Shown here in pieces: positions 1 through 11,311 of a DNA stretch of 64,000 nucleotides (the stretch's first letter is position 1; each line of letters starts with the position of its first letter). Source of the DNA: Mesorhizobium sp. Root102 (GTDB taxonomy: Bacteria; Pseudomonadota; Alphaproteobacteria; Rhizobiales; Rhizobiaceae); NCBI RefSeq assembly GCF_001425625.1, contig NZ_LMCP01000047.1, positions 62,001-126,000 on the forward strand. Reading direction: 5' to 3'. The notes beneath the pieces were generated by a model. That model was not told the origin of the DNA, did not search any database, and saw only the letters and a list, made by a program, of their open reading frames with translations. The position numbers and the translations under genes are program-made.

Positions 1-862
1 GCATGCGCTGATTGCCGCCCCGCTGCTGATGGCGGCATGGCCGGTCATTGTCACGGCCGAAGAGGCGCCGGATCTCGTCATCTCCATCGTCATCGGCCTG
101 GCGCCGGACGATCTTCTCAAGGTCCGCACCGCCGCATCGCCGATAGCCAAGGTCGAAACGCGTCTGGCTGGAGGCGACAGCGTTACCAATCTCGGCTGCA
201 ATGACGTCAATGGCTACAAATGGTGCATGATCGAGACCACCGGCAAGGAAAAGCTGAGCGGATGGGCGCCAGCGCGCTACCTCATCCCTCTCAATCCGGC
301 CCCCTATGTCGAAGGCGAGACAAGACGGGCCCATGCACCCGTGGTTGCCTCCACGGGGAGCGGCAATGAGGCCGACCAGGCATCGGCGAACAGCACGGTA
401 GCCGCCGGCGCGGATGTCCGGGCCCAGGCGCCAGTCGCGCCGCCCGACCTGACGGCGCGGCTTGGCGGCGCCGGTCCGGTAGCCGAAAGCACGCCGAAAT
501 CCGGCGCCGAAATCGGCCGCGCCGCCATGCAGGATGCCTACCGCCTGGCACTGGCGGCGACCGACGCCGCGCCGGATCCCGCTTCTGCCCCGGGTGTCAG
601 CGAAATTCCTTGCGCCCGCTATGTCGGCGAGCCGATGACGCGTTGCGAGATCAGCGTCGAGCGCAAGGGCAGTGACAACGTGGACGTCACGGTCACCTGG
701 CCCGATGGCGGCACGCGCGTGATTTCCTTCCGCGGCGGCCAGCCGGCCAGCTCCGACGCGCCCAGCGACTTCCGCTTCACCCGCGAAGGCAGCCTGAACA
801 TGATCCGCGTCGGCATCTCCGAACGCTTCGAGATCACAGACGCCGTCGCATTCGGGGATTAG
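1..862 (+). CDS. Secreted SH3-like domain protein (5' end outside window)
   Basis: The reading frame is open from base 2, so the true start lies upstream of the window. The first visible residues form the end of a hydrophobic signal peptide (LLMAAWPVIVTA) followed by EEAPD, consistent with export. The next 70 or so residues (ISIVIGLAPDDLLKVRTAAS...GWAPARYLIPL) resemble a bacterial SH3-like fold: a 'kvRt.as' turn, a Cys-containing core and the closing GWAPARYL motif. The middle is low-complexity and Ala/Pro-rich. The C-terminal 70 residues (IPCARYVGEPMTRCEISVERKGSDN) form a second small domain with two cysteines. No enzyme motif is visible, so the function is unknown; a periplasmic or envelope role is inferred. 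Confidence 0.75.
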   Translation, partial: HALIAAPLLMAAWPVIVTAEEAPDLVISIVIGLAPDDLLKVRTAASPIAKVETRLAGGDSVTNLGCNDVNGYKWCMIETTGKEKLSGWAPARYLIPLNPAPYVEGETRRAHAPVVASTGSGNEADQASANSTVAAGADVRAQAPVAPPDLTARLGGAGPVAESTPKSGAEIGRAAMQDAYRLALAATDAAPDPASAPGVSEIPCARYVGEPMTRCEISVERKGSDNVDVTVTWPDGGTRVISFRGGQPASSDAPSDFRFTREGSLNMIRVGISERFEITDAVAFGD

Positions 863-875
863 TTGTCGGGACCAA

Positions 876-940
876 GGCAGTAGGGCTTGGGCAGTAGGGC
901 TTGCCTATTGCCTACAGCCTAATCCCCAATCCCTACTGCC
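876..940. repeat. Small inverted/direct repeat between the SH3-like gene and carB
   Basis: The 10-mer GGCAGTAGGG occurs at 876-885 and again at 890-899, and its exact reverse complement CCCTACTGCC lies at 931-940. Related 'taatccc' words follow to 950. The arms can fold into a hairpin carrying part of the untranslated stretch 863-1082. The sequence looks like a small palindromic intergenic repeat. No transposase is present. Confidence 0.6.
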
Positions 941-1082
941 TAATCCCTCATTTTCGGGGTTACATCGGGCAAACTCTTCCCTATAAGGCCCTCCTAGCCT
1001 GATACCAGAATCGCGAACACAACCGGCCGGGTCTTCCCGTCCCGGTTTTTTGTGCAAGCCGCCCGCCAAACGGACCTATGAC

Positions 1083-4586
<3,504 letters not shown>

Positions 4587-4595
4587 GGAGGTTAG

Positions 4596-4647
4596 CTCCC
4601 TTCTCCCCGTTGAGAAGATGCCGGCAGGCAGATGAGGGGCAGCGCCG
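4596..4647. repeat. Fragment of a rhizobial palindromic repeat
   Basis: Just after the carB stop the sequence reads CTCCCTTCTCCCCGTTGAG and then continues through a GCAGATGAGGGGCAGCG stretch. This matches the general form of the abundant 'CTTCTCCCCGT / GATGAGGGG' intergenic palindromes of Mesorhizobium-like genomes, here as a partial copy. The family assignment is from memory of such repeats. Confidence 0.45.
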
Positions 4648-4671
4648 GCCTCCCAAATTGGACTGACCAGC

Positions 4672-5460
4672 TTAGCTCGCGACATCGGCGACAACTGCTT
4701 TCGTAGCCTTGGCCTTCGCTCGTTCCAGTTTGTTCATTGCCTTTCGCATTCTGGCGACCGCTTCCTTTGCCTTGTCGCCTTCGATCGTATCCCGCTTGAT
4801 TACTTCGTTTTCAATCAACTGAGATAGGTTCTCGTTGCCGACTTTGATGTCGGGGAACAGTTTGCGGATTTCGCGACGCACCACCGAAATTACAACTTCG
4901 GACCGGATGACCGCAGAAACCGTAAACTTGTTGAACAGTTGAGCCTGCTGGTGAAAGGCGTCCATCGCATCGGTCGTCAGCCCCTCCTTAGCAAACAGGA
5001 AGAGGCACTGCAGATGATCCTCGTTCTTGGGATTCATGTCCGCAAAGACGATGCGGCAAACTTCTTCGTGGCTGATCTGGTTTGCCACATAGATACGGAC
5101 CAGCCGCCATTCGACCGCATTGGTCAGGATCACCCAGTGAATGCCTTGATGAGCTCCGTAGTCGATAACCTGCCTCAGGTGATTATCGGCTAAACTGCTA
5201 CCGGCTGATTTCACTTCGACAAGCAATCGCAACTTCCCTGCGATCTTGATCGCGAGATCACAGTACGTCGCTTTGATCTGATGCTCGGAGGTCAATTCAT
5301 CATATTTGTCGTAGCCAAAAACCTCAGCCAAGATGTCCTTGATTAAGGTAACCGTGTCGGCCTCCGCCACATCGGATTTCTGCTGAGCCAGCGTGATCCG
5401 TTGATACTTCTTGAGATTCGACGTTACACGTTCGACGAATTTCTTCGGTAATTTACTCAA
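4672..5460 (-). CDS. Orphan type I restriction HsdR_N-like PD-(D/E)XK nuclease-domain protein
   Basis: A 262-residue protein. Residues about 30-125 look like the HsdR N-terminal / PD-(D/E)XK endonuclease fold: ...EADTVTLIKDILAEVFGYDKYDELTSEH..., then Asp68 in YCDLAI, and Glu82 and Lys84 in LLVEVKSAG, the expected D...ExK metal-binding triad. The next segment (NHLRQVIDYGAHQGIHWVILTNAVEWRLV) is the typical 'tngxxw' continuation. The C-terminal third is Lys/Ala/Glu-rich and probably helical. No hsdM, hsdS or motor domain is nearby, so it stands alone. Base composition looks clearly more AT-rich than its neighbours, suggesting horizontal acquisition. It might be a defence nuclease or a remnant; activity is unknown. 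Confidence 0.8.
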   Translation of the reverse strand: MSKLPKKFVERVTSNLKKYQRITLAQQKSDVAEADTVTLIKDILAEVFGYDKYDELTSEHQIKATYCDLAIKIAGKLRLLVEVKSAGSSLADNHLRQVIDYGAHQGIHWVILTNAVEWRLVRIYVANQISHEEVCRIVFADMNPKNEDHLQCLFLFAKEGLTTDAMDAFHQQAQLFNKFTVSAVIRSEVVISVVRREIRKLFPDIKVGNENLSQLIENEVIKRDTIEGDKAKEAVARMRKAMNKLERAKAKATKAVVADVAS

Positions 5461-5622
5461 TGACTCGCCCTCCCTATCCCCAATATGAATTGAGGACGAG
5501 TTTGCTTGAAAGACAAGTGAAAATTTATGTTAGAGATTGCGGCCCTTCGCAGGCTCAGGGCGTTCGAACTTCGAAAAGCCAAGCAATTGGCCTTCGTCCG
5601 CTGCGCGGATCATTTCTCACCC

Positions 5623-6015
5623 TCACGCCACAGCCACACACTCAATCTCGATATCAAACTCCATCGGCCAAGAAGCCACCGGCACGAAACTCCGCGCCGG
5701 CGGGTTCACGCTGAAGTACTTGGCGTAAACCCGGTTGATGGCGTTGTAGAAGCCGGAATTGACGGCGTAGATGCGCACCATCACCACGTTGTCCAGCGAG
5801 GTGCCGGCCGCTTCCAGGCAATGTTTCAGCGCCTTCAGCGATGCCTCGGTCTGCGTTTCGATGTCGCCGCGCACCATCTCGCCGGTCACCATGTCCACCG
5901 GCGGCGTCGCCGAGATGAACACGAAGCCGTTGGCCTTCACCGCTGTCGAGCAGGGCAGGCCGAGCGCCCGCACCTTGGCCGACATGACCGGCACTTCGAT
6001 GACTTCCTTCTTCAT
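5623..6015 (-). CDS. RidA family protein, copy 1
   Basis: A 130-residue RidA/YjgF/UK114 protein, a family of trimeric enamine/imine deaminases that clear reactive intermediates from PLP enzymes. Start MKKEVIEVP is chosen because AGGGAGA lies just upstream and it matches the intact copy at 7838-8230. Conserved segments include FVFISATPPVD, GDIETQTEASLKALKHCLEAAGTSLDNVVMVRIY and a C-terminal PARSFVPVASWPMEFDIEIECVAVA. The canonical catalytic Arg position of RidA is in the NPPARSFV stretch. A 5'-truncated relative sits immediately upstream (6091-6310) and a full paralog at 7838-8230. The substrate is not deducible. Confidence 0.9.
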   Translation of the reverse strand: MKKEVIEVPVMSAKVRALGLPCSTAVKANGFVFISATPPVDMVTGEMVRGDIETQTEASLKALKHCLEAAGTSLDNVVMVRIYAVNSGFYNAINRVYAKYFSVNPPARSFVPVASWPMEFDIEIECVAVA

Positions 6016-6090
6016 GGCAAATCTCCCTTTGTTTTCAGGGAGCTTATCCCGGCACTGGCGGAACGCCAGCACCGACGCATGGTCCAGAGC

Positions 6091-6310
6091 TCACGCCGTC
6101 GCCACGCACTCGATCTCGATATCGAATTCCATCGGCCATGACGCCACCGGCACGAAGGTCCGCGCCGGCGGGTTGACGCTGAAGTACTTCCCATAAACCC
6201 GGTTGATGGCGTTGTAGAAGCCGGAGTTGACGGCGTAGATGCGCACCATCACTACGTTTTCCAGCGAGGTGCCGGCCGCTTCCAGGCAATGTTTCAGCGC
6301 CTTCAGCGAC
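6091..6310 (-). pseudogene. Truncated RidA family copy 2 (C-terminal fragment)
   Basis: The minus strand here encodes only the last roughly 70 residues of a RidA protein (SLKALKHCLEAAGTSLENVV to IECVATA), nearly identical to copies 1 and 3. Homology stops abruptly at about 6310, inside the codons for the 'TEASLKAL' segment. Beyond that point lies the 3' end of the HxlR gene, whose TAG stop is at 6311-6313. The N-terminal half and start codon are gone, so this is a remnant. It points to recombination between tandem ridA copies that also brought in or exposed the adjacent regulator gene. Confidence 0.85.
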
Positions 6311-7033
6311 CTATCCAATCGCCCGCAGCACACGCAACTCCGCCGGACGTTTCTGTATCGCGGCCAGAGAGCCGAGCCCCAGCCAATCAGCCGCATTGGA
6401 CGTGTATTTGCGCGGGCCATCGATCTGGATGTCACCGCTGGCAAGGGCGCCGGAGAGGCCCTGCGAGCCGATCCATATGCGCACCATGGTTTTCAGCGCG
6501 GCTTCGACCTGCACGTCGATCTCGAAGCCCGGATCGACATAGCAGAGGTCCACCTCGCCGCGCGCGAACACCAGCCAGTGCAGCCGCTTGCCTTCCGGTG
6601 CGTCGGGAAAATGGAAGCGCACGACGAAGCGATCGGGAAGGCTGGGCAGGCGGCGGACGTGGCGCCTGATGTCCCACATCAGGAAATCGGTATCGACATC
6701 GGCGAGCGACGGCTCGACATCGATCCATTCCTGCCCCCAGACCGCGATCGCGCGCACCACCTCGCCGAGCGCCTTGCCGGCTTCCGTCAGCCGGTAGGCG
6801 GCCGGCTTGCCGGGGCCTTCGCTGCCGCGCGAGACCAGCCCGAAGGCTTCGAACTCCCTCAGCCTCTGCGCCAGCAGCGTGCGCGACACCAGCGGCACGC
6901 CGCGCCGGATCTCGTTGAACCCGCTCGCACCTTCGAGCAATTGTCGCAGGATCAGCACGGTCCAGCGGGTGCACAGAATCTCCGCCGCCATCGAGAGCGG
7001 ACAATACTGACCGTAGCCATTGCGTTCCTGCAT
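6311..7033 (-). CDS. HxlR family winged-helix transcriptional regulator with C-terminal extension
   Basis: A 240-residue protein. Residues about 8-100 form an HxlR winged helix: YGQYCPLSMAAEILCTRWTVLILRQLLEGASGFNEIRRGVPLVSRTLLAQRLREFEAFGLV, followed by the wing and the 'YRLTEAGKAL' segment, with the family's N-terminal Cys. The remaining 140 residues form an additional domain (FVVRFHFPDAPEGKRLHWLVFARGEVDLCYVDPGF) resembling the SCP2-like or ligand-binding extensions seen on larger HxlR proteins. It is divergently transcribed from the PPOX gene at 7201, its likely target. Its stop codon lies at the recombination junction with the truncated ridA copy, so the last few residues (about RAIG) may not be ancestral. 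Confidence 0.88.
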   Translation of the reverse strand: MQERNGYGQYCPLSMAAEILCTRWTVLILRQLLEGASGFNEIRRGVPLVSRTLLAQRLREFEAFGLVSRGSEGPGKPAAYRLTEAGKALGEVVRAIAVWGQEWIDVEPSLADVDTDFLMWDIRRHVRRLPSLPDRFVVRFHFPDAPEGKRLHWLVFARGEVDLCYVDPGFEIDVQVEAALKTMVRIWIGSQGLSGALASGDIQIDGPRKYTSNAADWLGLGSLAAIQKRPAELRVLRAIG

Positions 7034-7200
7034 TTTGCACCGGTCCGCTGCGTCGGAAAACAGACTGCCTGCCCTGTATAGGCCTGCGCGCGCGCCACGA
7101 CCAGTCCAGCTTCTGGACTAGTCGGCCCTCCCATCCGGTGCAAGCATTGCCTCCGCGTCGCGACGGCATCCGTTGCGGCAATCCAGGGAGGGTTCGAACC

Positions 7201-7830
7201 ATGGCGCAGGCCGACCCCAACATTCTGACTGATGTGGCCCAGCTTCGCGAGATCGTCGGTCCGGTGGGCGAGAAGGTGGCGAACAAGACGATCGACCATA
7301 TCGACGCGATCTGCGCGACCTTCATCTCGATGTCGCCCTATCTCGTCCTGGCGACGCGGGGGCGCGACGGTTTGCTCGATCTCTCCCCCAAGGGAGATCC
7401 CGCCGGCTTTGTCGATGTGCTGAATCCCAGGACACTTGCCATTCCCGACCGTCTCGGCAATGGCCGTTTCGACAGCTACGAGAACCTGATCGCCGAGCCT
7501 TCGCTTGCCCTGATCTTCCTCATTCCGGGCCACACCGACACGCTTCGCGTTGCCGGAGAAGGCCGCATCAGCCGCGCCCCCGAACTGCTCGCCCGCTATC
7601 CGGTCAATGGAAAGGAACCGCGTTTCGTCCTCCTGGTCACGGTGCGGCAAGCCTTCCTGCATTGCGCCAAGAGCACGGTGCGGGCCGGCCTCTGGCGCCA
7701 GGAGACATGGCCGGACTCGTCATGCGTCCCGTCGCTGGCCCAGGCAATGGTGGCGCATGGCAAGCTGGCGCTTGGCGTTGCCGAGATGCAGGACATCATC
7801 GACAGGGATGGAAAGACGAGGCTCTATTGA
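7201..7830 (+). CDS. Pyridoxamine 5'-phosphate oxidase-like FMN-binding protein
   Basis: A 209-residue split-barrel flavoprotein of the PPOX class, close in layout to the MSMEG_1061-type subfamily. Recognisable segments are YLVLATRGRDGLLDLSPKGD, LAIPDRLGNGRFDSYENLI, the 'LIFLIPGHTDTLRVAGEGRI' barrel strands and a C-terminal helix ending IIDRDGKTRLY. The start ATG at 7201 is preceded by GGGAGG. It would bind FMN or a related flavin; the substrate is unknown. It sits head-to-head with the HxlR regulator at 6311-7033 across a 167-bp spacer, which suggests control by that regulator. It ends 7 bp from the convergent RidA copy 3. Confidence 0.88.
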   Translation: MAQADPNILTDVAQLREIVGPVGEKVANKTIDHIDAICATFISMSPYLVLATRGRDGLLDLSPKGDPAGFVDVLNPRTLAIPDRLGNGRFDSYENLIAEPSLALIFLIPGHTDTLRVAGEGRISRAPELLARYPVNGKEPRFVLLVTVRQAFLHCAKSTVRAGLWRQETWPDSSCVPSLAQAMVAHGKLALGVAEMQDIIDRDGKTRLY

Positions 7831-7837
7831 GGCGCCC

Positions 7838-8230
7838 TCACGCCACCGCCACACACTCGATCTCGATATCGAACTCCATCGGCCAGGACGCCACTGGCAC
7901 GAAGGTTCGCGACGGCGGATTGTCGGGGAAATGCCTGGCATAGACGCGGTTGATGGCGTTGTAGAAGCCGGAATTGACGGCGTAGATGCGCACCATGACC
8001 ACATTGTCCAGCGAGGTGCCGGCCGCTTCCAGGCAGTGTTTCAGCGCCCTCAGCGACGCTTCGGTCTGCACCTCGATGTCGCCCTTGACCAGCCTGCCGG
8101 TCGCAATATCGAGCGGCGGCGTACCGGACACGAAGACCAGCCCCGCGGCCCTGGTCACCAGCGACAGCGGCACGCCGAGCGCCCGCACGGCAGCCGACAG
8201 CACCGGCACTTCGATAATTTCCTTCTTCAT
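7838..8230 (-). CDS. RidA family protein, copy 3
   Basis: A 130-residue intact paralog of the RidA protein at 5623-6015, with the same start (MKKEIIEVPVL), the same core (ASLRALKHCLEAAGTSLDNVVMVRIYAVNS) and the same C-terminus (VASWPMEFDIEIECVAVA). Differences cluster in the first half (SLVTRAAGLVFVSGTPPLDIATGRLVKGD). GGGAGG lies just upstream of the ATG. The upstream region 8231-8305 is homologous to 6016-6090 in front of copy 1, so the duplicated unit includes the promoter region. Copy 3 follows the cupin gene at 8306-8770 by 75 bp in the same direction and may be co-transcribed with it. Confidence 0.9.
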   Translation of the reverse strand: MKKEIIEVPVLSAAVRALGVPLSLVTRAAGLVFVSGTPPLDIATGRLVKGDIEVQTEASLRALKHCLEAAGTSLDNVVMVRIYAVNSGFYNAINRVYARHFPDNPPSRTFVPVASWPMEFDIEIECVAVA

Positions 8231-8305
8231 GGCACTCCTCCCTGGGTTCGCAGGGAGCTTATCCCGGCACCGGCGAAACACCAGCGGCGACGCATGGTCC
8301 AGGGC

Positions 8306-8770
8306 TCACCTCTGCCCCGGATAGGGCGTTCCATCCTTGTGCAGGAAGCGCCCGCCGGGGCTCGGGCTCATCATGTCGATGTCGGAGCAATTGATGACAT
8401 CGTCGCGATTGCGCGAGCCGACCTCGAGGTAGAGCGCCGTCGTGGCGGAGCGGTTGATCAGGTGATGGCCGTTGCCGCTGTTCTTGGCAAACGTCGCGCA
8501 GTCGCCGGCCCTGAGCAGCGTCTCGCCACCGTCCTCGACCAGCGTCAGTTCGCCCTCCAGCAGATAGACGAACTCGTCCTCATGGCTGTGCCAGTGGCGC
8601 TGGCTGGACCAGCCGCCGGGCGGCAATGTCATCAGATTGACGCCGAAATCCGTGAGGCCGCCGGCATCGCCCAGACGACGGCGCGTACGGGTGGCGCAGG
8701 GTGCATCGAAGGGCGCGGGGTAGCCGGAACCCTTGCGGATGGGCACGGTGGCGAGGTCGATCTTGGGCAT
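8306..8770 (-). CDS. Cupin domain protein
   Basis: A 154-residue single-domain cupin. Cupin motif 1 appears as HWHSHEDEFVYLLEGELTLV (metal-ligand His, His, Glu) and motif 2 as GDCATFAKNSGNGHHLINRS with its His. Such proteins bind a divalent metal and act as small dioxygenases, isomerases or binding proteins; no specific substrate can be read from the sequence. The stop codon TGA falls at the same relative position as the TGA of the truncated ridA copy, marking an edge of the ridA duplication. Confidence 0.88.
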   Translation of the reverse strand: MPKIDLATVPIRKGSGYPAPFDAPCATRTRRRLGDAGGLTDFGVNLMTLPPGGWSSQRHWHSHEDEFVYLLEGELTLVEDGGETLLRAGDCATFAKNSGNGHHLINRSATTALYLEVGSRNRDDVINCSDIDMMSPSPGGRFLHKDGTPYPGQR

Positions 8771-8884
8771 GGGATGCTCCTCGGATTGATGCCGGCAGTG
8801 TAATTCACGGCGGGCGCAGGCACAGAGCCACTAGCGGCACTTGGTTTGCCAGGCCGTTGGCGAAGCGGTGAGGCATCCACCGTG

Positions 8885-9063
8885 GCGCTCTACGGCGCCC
8901 CCCTCTGTCCTGCCGGACATCTCCCCCACAAGGAGGGAGATTGGCCGTCACCGCGGCTTTCGCCAATTTTCAACGTTGCAAGAAAAAGCCGGCGCCAAAG
9001 CTGCCAATCTCCCCACCTGTGGGGGAGATGTCCGGCAGGACAGAGGGGGGCGCCGTAGAGCGC
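8885..9063. repeat. Long imperfect palindrome (60-bp arms, 59-bp loop)
   Basis: Left arm 8885-8944 and right arm 9004-9063 are reverse complements with only about three mismatches, including the words GCGCTCTACGGCGCCCCCC and GGACATCTCCCCCACA. The 59-bp loop (8945-9003) is not palindromic. It fills most of the non-coding 8771-9115 interval between the cupin gene and the convergently oriented DUF899 gene. The arms match the 'CCCCCTCTGTCCTGCCGGACATCTCCC' type of dispersed repeat common in Mesorhizobium (family memory). Transcribed RNA would form a very stable stem. Confidence 0.85.
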
Positions 9064-9115
9064 TGATTTTCGAATGAGGGTGCTCCGGTTTTGGCGACGC
9101 CTAGAGGGCGGCTCC

Positions 9116-9859
9116 TCAACGACAACACCCCTCCCCATACTGCAGCTGCTCGTTCCAGTTCGGCCGGCCCTCTGGCGTGAAATCCATCAAGTTCCACAGG
9201 ATCTCGCAGGTGCCGAGGCCGCGCGGATCCTGGCCGGGTTCCGTTGGTGCGAAATCCAGTTCCGACGACCAAAAATGGCGGATGCCGTCGGCGTCGCGAT
9301 GAAACACGGACAGCAGCGGGATCTGCGCGCCGTCGGCATCCTCGGCATTGTAGTCGCGCTTGAAGCTGTTGCCGGCCGACGACACCAGCCGCATGTTGCG
9401 CCAGCCACGGTCGCGGCCGAGCGTGACCAGGTTTTCGAGCGCGGTCTTGGCCACCACCGCGAAGTTGAAGCCGGCTGCCTGGAGATGGCCGACCGCGCCG
9501 TCGAACTGGTCGAGCAGCGCCGTGCAGGACGGGCATGGCTGGTCCTGTCGCGCAAGCCTCGCCGTGCCGCCGCTCGCTGCCACCTCGCGCGCCTCCTGCG
9601 GATGACGGGGAAACATCATGTTATAGAGGATCAGCGAGTCCTTGCCCGGGGCAAACAACTCCGACAGTTTGACCTTGGCCGGCCTTCCATGGGCATCCAG
9701 CGCGTCGAACTCATAGTCCTGGCGGATCGGCCCGCCTGGCGGAAGCGCGCGCCGAGCCTCGGCGACCTCTTCCATGACGCGGCGCAGCTCGATTTCCTTG
9801 CGCAGCAGTTTTTCACGCGCGGTGCGGTATCTGGCGGATTCGTTGGGAAAGGTGATCAT
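9116..9859 (-). CDS. DUF899 family thioredoxin-like protein
   Basis: A 247-residue protein with the DUF899 signature: a helical N-terminus (RTAREKLLRKEIELRRVMEEVAEARRALPPGG), the 'YEFDALDAHGRPAKVKLSELFAPGKDSLILYNMMF' segment, a CPSC-containing thioredoxin-like core (RQDQPCPSCTALLDQFDG) and a C-terminus rich in aromatic residues (VFHRDADGIRHFW). The start is set at MITFPN because AAGGAGCC lies 6 bases upstream; the longer open frame to 10306 has no such support. CPSC suggests a possible redox role, but the family is uncharacterised. Confidence 0.9.
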   Translation of the reverse strand: MITFPNESARYRTAREKLLRKEIELRRVMEEVAEARRALPPGGPIRQDYEFDALDAHGRPAKVKLSELFAPGKDSLILYNMMFPRHPQEAREVAASGGTARLARQDQPCPSCTALLDQFDGAVGHLQAAGFNFAVVAKTALENLVTLGRDRGWRNMRLVSSAGNSFKRDYNAEDADGAQIPLLSVFHRDADGIRHFWSSELDFAPTEPGQDPRGLGTCEILWNLMDFTPEGRPNWNEQLQYGEGCCR

Positions 9860-9999
9860 GGTCGGCTCCTTCAAGTCGCGGCGCCGGCGTCCCGGCGCGG
9901 TTGCTCTGCGACCCAAGGACGTTTGGCGACGATCGGTTCCGACATTTTTGTACGCCGCGTGGCGGCGAGGAGCATACCTCCCGAGAGCGCGGACAAACG

Positions 10000-10422
10000 C
10001 TACTCTGCCGCCGGCACCGGACAGTCCAGCACACCTTCCTCGCAATGCAGATAGCCCTGAAAATCCTTCAGCCTGAGGTTGGTGAGCCCCGCCTGACAAT
10101 TGGCGACCACCATCGGACGGACGCTGCCGGCGGTTTCGGGCGGGCCGCCCTGGAAGGCGCATTCGGCGTCGCGGAAAGCGACCCAGGCGCGTTGCGCATC
10201 GACCAGCAGCTTCTTCGACCCCGCATTGTCCTTCAGCCGGCCTTCGATCTGCTTGTAGGCCTGGTTGAGCTTCTTGTCGGCTGCGTCGAAATCCTTGCTG
10301 GCGCATTCGTCCATGGTGGCCTGGTCCTGCGCATTGGCGCAGTCGTCGGCGGCTCTCGCGGGGCTCACAATGAGCGGAGCGGCAAGCATCAGGGTGGCAA
10401 GGCTGGAGAGCAGAAGCCGCAT
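10000..10422 (-). CDS. LprI-like (DUF1311) secreted protein
   Basis: A 140-residue exported protein. The N-terminus MRLLLSSLATLMLAAPLIVSPARA is a signal peptide with an ARA cleavage site. The mature part begins ADDCANAQDQATMDECASKDFDAADKKLNQAYKQI, the Cys-containing lysozyme-inhibitor LprI N-terminal (DUF1311) pattern, and continues with AQRAWVAFRDAECAF. Members of the family inhibit lysozyme or are of unknown periplasmic function. The start is supported by GGAGGAAAACACG immediately upstream. Confidence 0.88.
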   Translation of the reverse strand: MRLLLSSLATLMLAAPLIVSPARAADDCANAQDQATMDECASKDFDAADKKLNQAYKQIEGRLKDNAGSKKLLVDAQRAWVAFRDAECAFQGGPPETAGSVRPMVVANCQAGLTNLRLKDFQGYLHCEEGVLDCPVPAAE

Positions 10423-10605
10423 CGTGTTTTCCTCCGGTTCTGGCAAAGCCCCCACGCAGGCGAAGCTTAGCAACCGGATGAGTGCAGGCAAGATGCGGCC
10501 TGCCGCCTTGGTCGACAGTTCCTTTCCGAATACTCGGCGATGGAACCCGTCCGGCTTTTCCGGCATTCTCACCGCGGGTTAAAGCTTGCGCGCCTAGGGG
10601 ACGAA

Positions 10606-10941
10606 ATGCACGACGAAGAGATCGACCTGCGCTGCCCGCAAGTGGTGGCCGACAATGCCGCCAAGGGCCTCAGGCTGCGCGGAGAATTCGGCCGTGGCGG
10701 CACCGAGATCGGCGTGGCCCGCGCCACCGAACTGAAGAACCGCGAAAAGCTCGCCCCCTCCACCATCCGCCGCATGGTCAGCTACTTCGCCCGCCACGAG
10801 GTCGACAAGCGCGGCAGGAACTACGGCAATGAGAAAAACCCGTCGGCTGGCTACATCGCCTGGCTGCTGTGGGGCGGCGACGAGGGCCGCGCCTGGGCGC
10901 TGGAGCTTAAGAAGAAGATCGGCAACGCACCGGATATCTAG
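10606..10941 (+). CDS. Small protein with a phage-associated 'ARATELKN...HEVDKRG...IAWLLWGGD' motif
   Basis: An 111-residue soluble protein. The block KGLRLRGEFGRGGTEIGVAR, then ELKNREKLAPSTIRRMVSYFARHEVDKRG and PSAGYIAWLLWGGDEGRAWA, is a conserved stretch I associate with phage or prophage-encoded proteins, where it also occurs fused to prohead protease-like or portal-associated proteins. Here it stands alone with no other phage gene nearby. GGGGA lies upstream of the chosen ATG. The function is unknown; it may be a domesticated phage fragment. Confidence 0.7.
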   Translation: MHDEEIDLRCPQVVADNAAKGLRLRGEFGRGGTEIGVARATELKNREKLAPSTIRRMVSYFARHEVDKRGRNYGNEKNPSAGYIAWLLWGGDEGRAWALELKKKIGNAPDI

Positions 10942-11311
10942 AAGATCGCGCAAGAAGGCGGGTTCCGAAACCCGCCCCGGAACCCGCCATGGAGGAGCTG
11001 ACGCAAGCCGGTGCAGCCTCCCCCTGTGCCCAGCCAATCGACGATCCCGGATCGGCTGAAATGGTGTAGTGACGCAACGTTAGCATTGGCCGGCGGCCGT
11101 CTATGTGAAGCGGTTCACAATGCGCTGGAAAACCCGCCGGAACCAATCGAGATGGAGCGACCGAGCCCGGAGCAAAGAGTTTGATGGATGTCCCTCTGCA
11201 GCCGGCGACGGAAAATCCTCCCACGCGCCGGCAGCTTGTCAGACCCCACCCTCCATTGAATGCGAAGCAGCGCTTTGGGTTCCCAAATCACGCGGCTGTA
11301 TTGCCGGCCCT
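10942..11311. other. Non-coding stretch, nothing recognised
   Basis: This interval separates the phage-motif gene from the palindromic element at 11312. It begins with a G/C-rich near-repeat (AAACCCGCCCCGGAACCCGCC). Only shadow ORFs without conserved features are present, and I see no RNA gene or promoter that I would defend. Confidence 0.5.

Noticed and set aside
7188..7200. GGTTCGAACC resembling a tRNA T-loop
   Set aside because: It is part of the region before the PPOX gene's ATG (GGGAGGGTTCGAACCATG); no acceptor, D or anticodon arms are present.
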